This document shows, piece after piece, positions 6,372 to 16,200 of a stretch of 16,284 bases of DNA. The DNA is taken from NCBI GenBank assembly GCA_030626465.1, contig DAOUOU010000043.1, positions 1-16,284 of the forward strand. Reading direction: 5' to 3'. Origin of the DNA: Bacteroidales bacterium. GTDB lineage: Bacteria; Bacteroidota; Bacteroidia; Bacteroidales; UBA10428. Under the pieces are notes generated by a model. It worked only from the letters and a program-made list of their open reading frames with translations. It did not search any database and had not been told where the DNA came from. The position numbers were made by a program, and so were the translations under genes. Position 1 is the stretch's first letter, and each line of letters starts with the position of its first letter.

Positions 6372-7309
6372 GATTTCTTAAAATAAAGCATATAAACATA
6401 AACACAGTAAGATACAAATAGAATACCTGCTTTAACACGAGTAAGTTTTCCCCCCTTGAAAGGAAGTATAAACAGAAAGAGAAAAAAAGATGTACCAAGC
6501 ATCCAATAAATATCAAATTGTAAAAATCGTATTTCCACAGGTATGGGTTTTATCAGGCTCGCAAATCCCAACACTGCCAGAATATTGAAAATATTGGATC
6601 CAATGATATTGCCAATCGATATGTCCATTTCTTTTTTAAAAGCTGCAAGAACTGAAGTTGTAAACTCCGGTAAGCTTGTCCCAAAAGCAACAATTGTTAT
6701 TGCGATTACTCTTTCGCTCACGCCAAAATTACTTGCAATAATGCTTGCATTCCCTACCAGTAAAACTGATCCAATAGCCAGCCCCACATATGCTATAACA
6801 AGCAGAAAAATTATTTTTCCGATCCCCATTGGTCTTATAGTAACCCTTGTCTCTCTATCCTTGATGTTTTTCCTGGAGAACCTGAACAGGCCAATCATAT
6901 AAATAATTAGCAGGACTATGAAAAAGGCACCTTCCCATCTTAACAACTGTTGATTATGAATCATTGCCCAGAATAACAGGCTTACTATCAACATAAAAGG
7001 AGCATCAATTTTTACTGAATTGCTTCTTACCGTTATCGGAAAAATTATTGCTGTCAGAGCCAGGACAAGTGCCACATTAGAAATATTGGAACCTATTACA
7101 TTGCCGATTGCAACTTCGGGATGGTTCTTAATGGCAGCAGTAACACTTACAAATAGTTCAGGAGCAGAAGTGCCAAACGAAACTACTGTTAAACCAATAA
7201 CCAGGGGAGAAATATTAAACCTGTCTGCAAGCGCTACACCAGATGTTACAAGGAATTTTCCACCATATAAGAGGAGAGTGAATCCAAGGAGAAGCAAGAA
7301 ATATTCCAT
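6368..7309 (-). CDS. CaCA-family sodium/calcium antiporter (YrbG-like)
   Basis: This 313-residue integral membrane protein has two alpha repeats in inverted topology. Repeat 1 contains GTSAPE at 46-51 and GNVIGSNISN at 69-78. Repeat 2 contains GTSLPE at 210-215 and GNIIGSNIFN at 233-242. The acidic and polar residues of these motifs form the ion site in K+-dependent Na+/Ca2+ exchanger homologues. About ten hydrophobic segments are visible, with a basic loop near 145-155 linking the halves. The length fits E. coli YrbG (about 325) and archaeal NCX. Actual ion specificity is inference. It is the middle gene of an operon: 37 nt after tatA, and its TGA overlaps the lolD ATG. Confidence 0.93.
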   Translation of the reverse strand: MEYFLLLLGFTLLLYGGKFLVTSGVALADRFNISPLVIGLTVVSFGTSAPELFVSVTAAIKNHPEVAIGNVIGSNISNVALVLALTAIIFPITVRSNSVKIDAPFMLIVSLLFWAMIHNQQLLRWEGAFFIVLLIIYMIGLFRFSRKNIKDRETRVTIRPMGIGKIIFLLVIAYVGLAIGSVLLVGNASIIASNFGVSERVIAITIVAFGTSLPEFTTSVLAAFKKEMDISIGNIIGSNIFNILAVLGFASLIKPIPVEIRFLQFDIYWMLGTSFFLFLFILPFKGGKLTRVKAGILFVSYCVYVYMLYFKKS

Positions 7310-7346
7310 GAAAGTGTTTTGAGATTTCCGACTTTACGAATCTGTT

Positions 7347-7562
7347 TTATTTCTTGAGGTTGCTTTTTATATCTTTAAAATCACCCTGGATATCTTTTGT
7401 CCCCTCATTGATTTCTTTTTTTATGTCGTCTGTAGCACGACGAAATTCCCGCATGCCTTTCCCTATCATTCGTGCAAAATCAGGAATTTTTTTTGATCCA
7501 AACAGTATAAGAACAAATAACAGGATTACTACTATTTCAGGACCGCCGATAAATAATAACAT
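7347..7562 (-). CDS. tatA: Twin-arginine translocase subunit TatA/E
   Basis: This 71-residue protein has the TatA plan. There is a short periplasmic N-terminus, then one membrane helix (about 8-21) with a conserved acidic residue (E9) near its start. The hinge motif F21-G22 is followed by KKIPDFARMIGKGMREFRRA, which forms the amphipathic helix, and a charged lysine-rich tail. TatA oligomers form the pore for folded proteins carrying twin-arginine signals, working with TatC, which is not in this window. TatA and TatB are hard to separate by sequence; short length and a single FG motif favour TatA. It is the first gene of the tatA-antiporter-lolD operon. Confidence 0.93.
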   Translation of the reverse strand: MLLFIGGPEIVVILLFVLILFGSKKIPDFARMIGKGMREFRRATDDIKKEINEGTKDIQGDFKDIKSNLKK

Positions 7563-7588
7563 ACCGATTAATAATTACAACCACCTGT

Positions 7589-7596
7589 CAAAGATA
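7589..7596 (-). promoter_or_regulatory. -7 element of the tatA operon
   Basis: On the minus strand TATCTTTG matches TAnnTTTG, 27 nt upstream of the tatA ATG, and would give a leader of about 20 nt. No TTTG sits at -33. The region where it would lie is the secDF terminator hairpin, so the two signals are interlocked. Confidence 0.55.
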
Positions 7597-7598
7597 GC

Positions 7599-7646
7599 AA
7601 AAAGCCCCGACAATCCTGAACTCCTTCAGGTATGTTTGTCGAGGCT
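7599..7646 (-). terminator. secDF intrinsic terminator
   Basis: On the minus strand an 11-bp stem (7636-7646 with 7603-7613, one G-U pair) encloses a second perfect 6-bp hairpin (7625-7630 with 7615-7620, 4-nt loop). It is followed by TTTTT ending at 7599. It lies 30 nt after the secDF stop codon, in the right orientation to end that transcript. Confidence 0.82.
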
Positions 7647-7675
7647 AATTCTATAATTCTGACTATTATTTTGCT

Positions 7676-10600
7676 TTATTTCCGTAATTTAATTTCTTTT
7701 TTCCTTTCAGCCTTTTTTATGGTATCAAATACTACCGGGGTAGCAATGAACAGGGATGAATATGTACCTACTACAATTCCGACGAGCAAGGCAAAAACGA
7801 ATCCCCGAATTACCTCACCACCAAAGATGAATATTGTTACCAACACGACAAATGTACTGAAAGACGTGCTAAATGTACGACTTAGAGTACTATTCAGTGC
7901 CATATTCATTATCTCCTTACGTTCGCGTTTTGGATATAACTTGATGAATTCTCTTATTCGGTCGAAAATAACCACCGTGTCATTAATTGAATAACCAACT
8001 ACCATAAGTATTGCCGCAATAAAAGCCTGATCAATTTCAAGAGAGAAGGGCATAAAGCCGTAGAATAATGAGAATATGCCCAATACAAGCAATGCGTCAT
8101 GCACCAGGGCAGCAACAGCTCCCAGACCATACTGATAGTTTCTGAACCTTAGAATAATATACAGGAACATAAAAACGAGCGCAATGAATATAGCTACCAC
8201 AGCCTGCCTTTTAATGTCATCAGCAATGGTAGGTCCAACTTTCTGATTACTCTGCCAATACTTATCATAAAAGGTGTTATAATCCACATCTTCGCTCAGC
8301 ATGGGAGTCAGACCATTGTAAATTAATTGTTGTATTTCTTCATCAATCTCTATTCCATCCTCATTAATTTTGTAACGTGTTGTAATGCGTACCTGATCAT
8401 CTGCTCCGAAAGTAATTACCTTTGGAGTTTCGCCGAACTGACTGGTAAGTGCATCCGCAACATCAGGTGTTTTGACAGCCTGATCAAACTTGATGATATA
8501 ATTCCGGCCACCTGTGAAATCCACTCCTGTGTCCAGTCCTCGCATAATAAGTGAGCCAATACTTACTATGATAATGATTGAAGAGATTACATACGATATT
8601 CTTCTTTTATCAATAAAATTTATGTTCACATTCTTAAAAGCATTCTTAGTAAGATTTGTCGTAAATGTAATTTCCTTGTTTTTATTCAGCTGTCTTTCAA
8701 TAATCAATCGTGTAATAAAGATTGCACTAAACAATGATGTACAGATACCAATTCCGAGAGTTGTTGCAAATCCTTTAATAGGTCCGGTACCAAAAATATA
8801 TAGAATGATAGCGGTGATCAAAGTTGTTACGTTGGCATCAATGATTGCTGAGTAAGCGTTTTTGTAACCATCAGAAACAGCCATTCGAACCCCCTTGCCG
8901 GCAGCAAGCTCTTCCCTTATTCTTTCGAATATTAGAACATTGGCATCAACCGACATACCTATTGTAAGGACGATACCGGCAATTCCGGGCAGAGTTAGCG
9001 ATGCTCCTAAAGATGCCAGAACGCCGGCTATAAAGAACATATTGGTGATCAGTGCAATGTCTGCCACCAATCCGGCTCTTCTGCTGTAGTAGAAAACCAT
9101 ATAGACCAGGACTACCAGGAATGCGATAAGAAATGAGCTAAAGCCTTCACGCACAGCTCTCTCACCCAATGAAGGCCCAACAACATTTTCTTGTATAATA
9201 CGTGCCTGGGCTGGTAATTTACCTGATTTGAGTAAGTTGGCCAGATCCTGTGCTTCATTGATAGAAAAGTTTCCTGTAATCTGGGAAGATCCTCCTGTGA
9301 TCTCAACCTGAACAGTCGGCCCTGAATATACTTTATTATCCATAACAACACAGATCACTTTTTTGAGGTTTTCTTTGGTGATATGGGCCCATTTCTTCGA
9401 TCCTTCTGCATTCATATTCATAAGCACATAAGCAAATCCACTCGTTTCATCAAACTCCTGTCTTGCAGAAACAATTACATCACCATCCAGAGGAGGTAAT
9501 CCATCACGACTTCTGACTTTAATAGCATATAGCTTGTATCTGTCCGTAGGCTTTTTGTCCTGGTCAACATCAGGCAGTGCAGACCACATAAACCTTACCT
9601 CCCTGGGAAACAATTTTCTCTCCTGGGCAAGCCTTAGGTAATAATTGATCTTTGTGGTATCCTTAAGACGAGCTATGCCAATAACTGCTCCCGGATAAGG
9701 TTGCCGGTTTTGCGGATCCTGCATAGGCATTAATATGCTTAATAAGGGATATGTCTCTTCTATTGTCTGTGGTATTGTATCTTGCAGGGTAGTATCGCTC
9801 CTTATCTGAGCCATCAGAGATGAGCTCTCTGTTGCATCTTCTTGAACAGGGACTGCGTCAACAACAGGAGATTTTTCTTCTGTTGTATCTTTTTTCAGTT
9901 CTTTCTGAGTTGCCTGGTATTCACGTACCATAGCATCCGTCGCATAGAGATTCTGGATCAGTTCAGCATTCTCGAATGTTTCCCAAAACTCCAGGTTTGC
10001 AGTCCCCTGAAGAAGTCTCCTTACCCTGTCTTTATTTTTAACTCCTGGCAGATCAACCAGAATACGATCTTTGGTATCCAGGTACTGAATGTTTGGTTGT
10101 GTTACTCCAAACTGATCTATTCTTGTACGAATAATATTGAATGCGTTATCAATCGCACCATGAGCTTCTTCGCGTATTATTTCCAAAACCTCATCATTGG
10201 GAGTCCCAGGTTTAACCTTATCACGCAATTCCTGTGAAGTGAAGATCGCTGAAAGACTTGCTCCCGGGTCTACCTGCTCAAAAGCCTCACCAAATAGAGT
10301 AATAAAGTCCTTATTAGTCTTCTTCTGCATCTCCCTTGCTATATTAATAGCATTCAGGAAGGTTGTATCTTTGTTATTATTTGCAAGCGCACGGATAACA
10401 TCAACAGTTGAAATTTCAAGAATAACGCTCATCCCACCTTTCAGGTCCAGACCAAAGTTGATCTCCCTTTCCTGAACTTCATGGAAGGTAAACTCATTAA
10501 TCAAAATATCATAGACAGTCTCGTTTGTCAGGCTGTCAAGATATTTTTCCATCTTCACGGGATCTCCATCTGCATACTGCCTTGCATGATTTCGAATATT

Positions 10601-10687
10601 AAGGGTTACCAGTGTGAAAGAAAGCTGGTATATACAAACAAGTGTAAGCGCAATGGCCAATGTCAAAATGGCTCCTTTGTTTCGCAT
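7676..10687 (-). CDS. secDF: Fused protein translocase subunit SecDF
   Basis: This 1,003-residue fusion of SecD and SecF uses the proton gradient to pull exported proteins across the inner membrane at SecYEG. The SecD half has helix 1 (about 7-30), FGLDLKGG at 78-85 and a large periplasmic P1 region with LLQGTANLEFWE around 225-236. It then has the RND-type helices from about 515, with the conserved Asp in MSVDAN at 578-583. SecF begins near 685: NINFIDKRR, a helix, GVDFTGG at 721-727, a small periplasmic domain, then helices with GYSINDTVVIFDRIRE at 898-913. The basic tail KKAERKKEIKLRK is cytoplasmic. A low-complexity acidic Ser/Thr stretch at about 262-312 interrupts P1, as often happens in Bacteroidota. 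The fusion and length are normal for the phylum. It has its own promoter and terminator. Confidence 0.97.
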   Translation of the reverse strand: MRNKGAILTLAIALTLVCIYQLSFTLVTLNIRNHARQYADGDPVKMEKYLDSLTNETVYDILINEFTFHEVQEREINFGLDLKGGMSVILEISTVDVIRALANNNKDTTFLNAINIAREMQKKTNKDFITLFGEAFEQVDPGASLSAIFTSQELRDKVKPGTPNDEVLEIIREEAHGAIDNAFNIIRTRIDQFGVTQPNIQYLDTKDRILVDLPGVKNKDRVRRLLQGTANLEFWETFENAELIQNLYATDAMVREYQATQKELKKDTTEEKSPVVDAVPVQEDATESSSLMAQIRSDTTLQDTIPQTIEETYPLLSILMPMQDPQNRQPYPGAVIGIARLKDTTKINYYLRLAQERKLFPREVRFMWSALPDVDQDKKPTDRYKLYAIKVRSRDGLPPLDGDVIVSARQEFDETSGFAYVLMNMNAEGSKKWAHITKENLKKVICVVMDNKVYSGPTVQVEITGGSSQITGNFSINEAQDLANLLKSGKLPAQARIIQENVVGPSLGERAVREGFSSFLIAFLVVLVYMVFYYSRRAGLVADIALITNMFFIAGVLASLGASLTLPGIAGIVLTIGMSVDANVLIFERIREELAAGKGVRMAVSDGYKNAYSAIIDANVTTLITAIILYIFGTGPIKGFATTLGIGICTSLFSAIFITRLIIERQLNKNKEITFTTNLTKNAFKNVNINFIDKRRISYVISSIIIIVSIGSLIMRGLDTGVDFTGGRNYIIKFDQAVKTPDVADALTSQFGETPKVITFGADDQVRITTRYKINEDGIEIDEEIQQLIYNGLTPMLSEDVDYNTFYDKYWQSNQKVGPTIADDIKRQAVVAIFIALVFMFLYIILRFRNYQYGLGAVAALVHDALLVLGIFSLFYGFMPFSLEIDQAFIAAILMVVGYSINDTVVIFDRIREFIKLYPKRERKEIMNMALNSTLSRTFSTSFSTFVVLVTIFIFGGEVIRGFVFALLVGIVVGTYSSLFIATPVVFDTIKKAERKKEIKLRK

Positions 10688-10745
10688 TTCTATCTAATTT
10701 TTAATATGTTACTGTATTAATTACTGCCATATTTCAGCAGTGGCG

Positions 10746-10753
10746 CAAATATA
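10746..10753 (-). promoter_or_regulatory. -7 element of secDF
   Basis: On the minus strand TATATTTG matches TAnnTTTG. The sequence 19 bases upstream is ATTT rather than TTTG. Initiation near 10739 would leave a leader of about 50 nt before the secDF ATG at 10687. Confidence 0.55.
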
Positions 10754-10901
10754 ACCAAATTTTCCTAAGAAAAAATTTGAGGGTCTTTCAATCCTGATTT
10801 CTTAAAGAATTTTAAGAGAAATTATGCCTTATCTCCTTCACACTTTTATCTGTATGATTCAAAAATCTATATGCAATTTACAATAACTGCGGTTTTATTA
10901 T

Positions 10902-12290
10902 TCAGGTAAAGAAATGAATATCTTGTATGATCTTCTTAGCCAAAGAATCTGCCCTTTGACCGTCAACGCTTTCGGCATATATTCTGATGATGGGTTCGGT
11001 ATTCGATTTGCGCAGGTGCACCCATTCTCCGGGAAAAATAATCTTCACTCCATCAGTATCTATTACCTGGTTTGAAGCGTATTTTTCTTTAATATCCTGT
11101 AAAATTTGGTCAACATCTATACCTTGCTCAAGTTCAATTTTATTTTTAGATATCACATAATCAGGATAGCCGGCTCTCAATTCAGAACATCTTTTTCCTG
11201 ATTTGGCCAGTTGTGATAGAAACAGGGCGATCCCCACCAATGCATCTCTTCCATAGTGTAAATCAGGTAAGATGATACCTCCATTGCCCTCTCCGCCTAT
11301 CACCGCATCAATTTCCTTCATTTTTTCAACAACATTCACCTCTCCCACTGCCGAAGCTTCATATTTGCCTCCATATTTTTCGGTTATCTCTTTTAATGCC
11401 TGGGTGGATGAAAGATTGGAAACTGTATTGCCTCCATTCTTTGTTTTTAGTATATAATCGGCAATTGCAACAAGTGTATACTCTTCCCCAAACACTGAGC
11501 CATCTTCATTAAGAATAGCCAGCCTGTCGACATCGGGATCAACAACAAATCCAACATCAGCTCCCTTTTCATTTATTAAAGCAGATATCTCGGTCAGATG
11601 ATCCGGCAAGGGTTCAGGATTATGAGGGAACAACCCGCTTGGCTCACAATATAATTCAATACAATTTTCAACACCCAAGGCTTTTAGCAGCTGTGGAATT
11701 ATCACTCCACCAACCGAATTAACACAATCTATTGCAACAGTAAAGTCAGCCTTATTTATTGCCGTAACATCAACATAGGGTAATTTGAGTATTTCCTGTA
11801 TGTGTCTGCTGCTCATTTCTTTGTTAAGGGTGTGGCTCCCTAATTTATCAAACGAACTAAATGTATAATCAACATTCTCAGCCAGTTTCAGAATTCTTCC
11901 TCCATCTTCAGCCGAAATAAATTCTCCTTTCTCGTTCAGTAGTTTCAAGGCATTCCATTGAGAAGGGTTATGACTGGCTGTAAGTATAATCCCTCCTTCG
12001 GCATTCATAAAACCAACAGCCATTTCGGTTGTTGGAGTTGATGCCAGTCCAAGATCAATCACATGAATGCCCATGCCCTGCAATGTTCCCACCACCAGGT
12101 TGGTAACCATTTGGCCTGAAACTCTTGCATCTTTTCCGAGTACTACAGTGCAGCAATCTTTCTTATGTCTTTCCCGCAACCATTGAGCGTAGGCTGCTGA
12201 AAATTTAACAATATCCAAAGGAGTCAGGTTAATTGATTGCTTGCCTCCTATTGTCCCTCTTATGCCTGATATTGATTTTATAAGTGTCAT
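10902..12290 (-). CDS. glmM: Phosphoglucosamine mutase
   Basis: This enzyme converts glucosamine-6-phosphate to glucosamine-1-phosphate for UDP-GlcNAc, the precursor of peptidoglycan and lipid A. From the chosen start it has 462 residues. It begins MTLIKSISGIRGTIGG, typical of Bacteroidota GlmM. The phosphoserine loop is TASHNP with S106, the magnesium loop is DPDVDR at 251-256, the sugar loop is GEGNGG at 333-338, and the phosphate-binding loop is RKSNTEP at 427-433. The open frame offers another ATG 13 codons upstream, at 12329. The family N-terminus begins at 12290, and a TATTTTTG element at 12339-12332 would start transcription near 12325, so the shorter form is preferred. Phosphomannomutase activity is the main alternative, since the superfamily is closely related. 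Confidence 0.9.
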   Translation of the reverse strand: MTLIKSISGIRGTIGGKQSINLTPLDIVKFSAAYAQWLRERHKKDCCTVVLGKDARVSGQMVTNLVVGTLQGMGIHVIDLGLASTPTTEMAVGFMNAEGGIILTASHNPSQWNALKLLNEKGEFISAEDGGRILKLAENVDYTFSSFDKLGSHTLNKEMSSRHIQEILKLPYVDVTAINKADFTVAIDCVNSVGGVIIPQLLKALGVENCIELYCEPSGLFPHNPEPLPDHLTEISALINEKGADVGFVVDPDVDRLAILNEDGSVFGEEYTLVAIADYILKTKNGGNTVSNLSSTQALKEITEKYGGKYEASAVGEVNVVEKMKEIDAVIGGEGNGGIILPDLHYGRDALVGIALFLSQLAKSGKRCSELRAGYPDYVISKNKIELEQGIDVDQILQDIKEKYASNQVIDTDGVKIIFPGEWVHLRKSNTEPIIRIYAESVDGQRADSLAKKIIQDIHFFT

Positions 12291-12331
12291 AATTCTTTTC
12301 CTGTATGGTTTAATCGTATACTTTAGCAAAA

Positions 12332-12359
12332 CAAAAATAATCTATTTGATTAACGCAAA
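12332..12359 (-). promoter_or_regulatory. Predicted glmM promoter
   Basis: On the minus strand TATTTTTG (12339-12332) matches TAnnTTTG. A TTTG at 12359-12356 lies 16 bases upstream, shorter than the ideal 19. The 95-nt gap between the glmM and pseudouridine synthase starts must hold promoters for both directions. The plus-strand promoter is not evident: TCTATTTG near 12341-12348 is one base off the pattern. Confidence 0.5.
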
Positions 12360-12385
12360 GGAATTAAGCAACAGGAAAATAATTT

Positions 12386-13222
12386 ATGAAGAGGATAAAG
12401 AGAAGTACAGGCAATATAAGAAATACGAATACACATAGCAAAAAAAAGGTATCTCTTCAAAGAGCTCAGAAAGATTCGGGTGCCGGAATAAAGAGATTTG
12501 ATTCCGATAAAATACGCCTGAATAAATTTATTGCCAATTCCGGACTATGCTCACGCAGGGAAGCTGACGAATATATCAAAGCCGGTTTGATAAAGATTAA
12601 CGGCAAGATTGTAACGGAGCTCGGAACAAAAATTAGTCAGAGCGATGATATACGTTACAATGATGAAAGAATTAAGACAGAACGATTGGTTTACATATTG
12701 CTGAATAAGCCAAAGGATTACATTACAACAGTAAAAGATCCTTTTGCCAAGCGCACTGTTCTGAACCTGGTCCAACATGCATGCAATGAAAGGATATACC
12801 CGGTTGGAAGACTCGACAGGAATACCACCGGAGTTCTGTTGTTTACTAATGATGGTGATCTGACAAAAAAACTTACACATCCCAGTCATAATAAAAGCAA
12901 AATCTATCATGTAACGCTCGATAAAAATCTATCAAAATCACATTTTCAGCAGATTGTTAATGGAATCACACTTGAAGATGGCTTCATAGCGGTTGATGCT
13001 TTAAGTTATGTAGATAGTACAGATAAGAAGTTGATTGGTATTGAGATCCATTCAGGAAAAAACCGCATTGTACGTCGAATTTTCAATCACTTTGGTTACA
13101 ACATTAAAAAACTTGACAGAGTGTATTTTGCAGGCTTAACAAAAAAAGGACTGCAAAAAGGAAAATGGCGTTTTCTTTCAGAAAAAGAAATCGTAATGCT
13201 TAAAATGGGAGCTTACCGGTGA
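12386..13222 (+). CDS. rluB: rRNA pseudouridine synthase, RsuA/RluB family
   Basis: This 278-residue protein is expected to convert a specific rRNA uridine to pseudouridine. A lysine/arginine-rich N-terminal tail (1-42) precedes an S4 RNA-binding domain (about 43-100) with IRLNKFIANSGLCSRREAD. The catalytic domain follows, with LLNKPKDYITTV at 105-116 and the active-site loop GRLDRNTTGVLLFTND, where D144 is the nucleophile. The ending IEIHSGKNRIVRRIF and RVYFAGL fits RluB/RluE/RsuA. RluB (23S U2605) is the likeliest assignment because of the S4 domain and KPKxYxTT signature, but RsuA and RluF are close, so the symbol is tentative. It diverges from glmM and converges on the sensor gene with 36 nt between stops. 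Confidence 0.85.
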   Translation: MKRIKRSTGNIRNTNTHSKKKVSLQRAQKDSGAGIKRFDSDKIRLNKFIANSGLCSRREADEYIKAGLIKINGKIVTELGTKISQSDDIRYNDERIKTERLVYILLNKPKDYITTVKDPFAKRTVLNLVQHACNERIYPVGRLDRNTTGVLLFTNDGDLTKKLTHPSHNKSKIYHVTLDKNLSKSHFQQIVNGITLEDGFIAVDALSYVDSTDKKLIGIEIHSGKNRIVRRIFNHFGYNIKKLDRVYFAGLTKKGLQKGKWRFLSEKEIVMLKMGAYR

Positions 13223-13258
13223 AATAATTAAAAAGAATAACAATTTATTGAGATCAGC

Positions 13259-16200
13259 CTAGATTTTTATTCCCATGAACAATACATCATCAACCTGATC
13301 ATATTCTTCTTTCCAAAGATTAAAGGTGCTCTTAACGTAATCGTATTGTTCCTCCATAGGTTTTTGATAAATATCTTTAAGTAAATTCTTTAAACGAATC
13401 ATTTTGAATTTTTTTCCAATGGGACCACCAAACTGATCAGGGTAACCATCGGAAAACATATAAATCAGATCCCCTTTATCAAGTTGTATACCTTCGTTCT
13501 TGAAGATCTTATCTTCTTTGTCATAATGACCACCAACTGAACTTCTGCTCCCTTTGATGTATATCTGTTCACCTCCCCTGTAAACGATCATTGGCCTCAT
13601 AGCTGATGCATAACGCAAATAATATGTTTTAATATCAATTTCGCATACAATAATGTCCATACCATCATTCGATTGTTCTGCTGTTTCAATATTCTGATTT
13701 AAAGTGCTTCGAAGTTCATTATCCAGATCGCGAAGTATATCGGATGGCGAATTCACACTGGAGCGCATGCAAATATCTTTTATAAGAGTTGTACCTATCA
13801 TCGACATAAATGCACCAGGCACACCATGTCCGGTACTATCAGAACATACTATTACAAATTTATTATTATCAACGATTCTATCGTACCAATAAAAATCACC
13901 ACTAACAATATCACGCGGTTGATAAAAAATAAATGAACCTGAAAAACTTTGCTGAAGCTTCTTAATTGGGGGCAATATGCTTGTTTGTATTCGTTGTGCA
14001 TAATTTATGCTATCGGTAATATCCCGGTTTTTAATCTCAATCTCTTCTTTCTGTTCGACAACTTCACGTGTTCGCTCATCCAATCGTTGTTCAAGGTAAT
14101 CCTGAATTTGCTTCTGCTTTCGTTCTCGAAATTTTACAATTACTACCATTGAAAGTAGAAGTATGATTATCAGAAGAGTGATAAACCACCAGGTTTTCCA
14201 TACTGGTAACTTGACCCTGAATGAGAAGCTCACAGGCAATTGGTCAGATATTCCCTCAATCCCAAAAGATTTGATCAGGAAAGTATACTCACCATCCTCA
14301 ATACGCGGATAAATTACAGATCTGTTGGTTGAAATATCTGACCAATCCAGATCATATCCATCCAATTTGTATTGATAGGTAACAGCTCCCGGATCTGCAT
14401 AATTCAAGCCAATAAATTCAATTCTTAACTTATAAGCAGAATAAGGCAGCACAATGGGTTCAAGAAAATCGTACTCTTTATCGGAGATTAAGATTTTTAA
14501 AACATTTGTTTTAGGGTCTACTATTTCCTTTTGACCTTTCACAATATCGTAAGTAAGCAATCCGTCAGATGTGCCAAAATAAAGTATATTGTTTGTGCTT
14601 AAAATAGTGGCATTTGGATTACAATCGCCAGTTATTCCGTTATCGGAATCGAAAACAGTAATTGCCAGGGTATTTATTTCAATACGACTTAATCCTAACC
14701 TGTGACCTGTCCAGATATAAGTACTATCGGAAGATATTAAACTGTAGGAATAATTAGATTTCAATCCATCTTTCACAGTAAGATTAATAACAGAGTCAGG
14801 CAGTAAAATAAATATCCCCTGTCCATACGTTCCAATCCAGATGTTCCCGTTTTTATCCTGTGCAATTGAATTAAAATCGAGTTCATACTTACCAACTGTG
14901 AAAAATTCTTCAACTTCTCCTTTTTCATTTATCTCATATATTCCGTTTGTCCTTGTTGCAAAGAGAAGTCTGTTATCCGAATCAAGGAACAAATGCTCGA
15001 TATCATTATGAGGCAAACCGTTTACTGTGTTATAATGGTATTTCTCTCCGGAAAGTGTATTTGTAATAAAGATCCCGTTCTTGGTGGCAACATAAATATT
15101 ATCGGCATCGCCGGTTATATGATTTATTGAATTACTTATTGAATTGCTCTCTTTAAGAAAGGAAGTGAACCTTTTTGAACCTTCTTTGTGTTTATATACT
15201 CCGTTACTCTCTGTTCCTACCCATAAGATAGCATTGTTATAGTAAAGACTTGTAATCTTATCCCCGGGCAGTCCATGCAGCGTATTAAAGAATATCCTCC
15301 TGGAAGTTCTTTGGTTTACCTGTAAAACGCCTGATTCGCCACCCAGCCACAACAGACTATCGTTGAGGGTGAGGGACAATATGTTGTTTCCCAAACTGGT
15401 TTCACTATAATCATGGAAGCCAAAAGGCTGATTAGTCTGCAGGGCAAATCCACCACCATAGGTACCTACCCAGATATTCTTTTCCCGGTCCCTGAAAACA
15501 CACTTCATAAAGTTGGTAGTAAAACCATTCTCCTTGTTAAACTTCTGGTAAGACAAAGCTGTCCCAGGTCTTTTCGAATCGAGGTTGATCTTAATCAAGC
15601 CTGAGGTAAAAGAACAAACCCAAAGGTTCGAGTCTGAATCAAATTCTACATCCTGTATATTTTCGTATGTAAGCCCGAACTCACTCCCGACACTTTTTAA
15701 AAGAATCGCATCAGATACTATAGATAAAAGGTACAATCCTGCATCTTCTGTACCAATCCAGAATGAATTGCCATTGTATGCATCCTTTATTGATTGTATT
15801 TTAATATGGCTTAGTTCTTCAATACCTTTTGGAACAGAATCGGAAGTACTTAGCAAATCATGTATAAACAGACCTTCCTGTGTTCCGAGCAATAAGTTTC
15901 TTTCCCGAATATGAATGCTGGAGATCAGATGGTTGGAAAATGAAGGTTGAAAACTACCAGGAACGCCTTCTTCATTGAATCTGAATAATCCCTGATTTTG
16001 TGAAGCGATAATAATTCCATGTTCCGGACTCTGAGAAATTCCTGCAATAGATATGGTTTTGCCTTTGCCAAATTTATGGGGTGCAAAATAATACCCATCG
16101 TATGACCATACTTCTCCATTATTAAATCCAAACCAGATCTTTCCAAGGTTATCTGTATAGCTAACATTCACAACATCGACAGGTAAGCTGTCAAATGCAG

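Noticed and set aside
10798..10823. AT-rich inverted repeat between glmM and secDF
   Set aside because: It needs bulges to pair and has no T tract. The composition makes such repeats likely by chance.
12291..12329. Longer start of glmM (13 extra residues)
   Set aside because: The Bacteroidota GlmM N-terminus begins at MTLIKSISGIRG, and the predicted transcription start is at about 12325, leaving no leader for the longer form.
16171..16171. Start of the sensor protein at the internal GTG
   Set aside because: The frame continues upstream with another propeller repeat (GFIWIGTGEGLCRYDG) to the window edge, so the gene is truncated by the window and does not start here.
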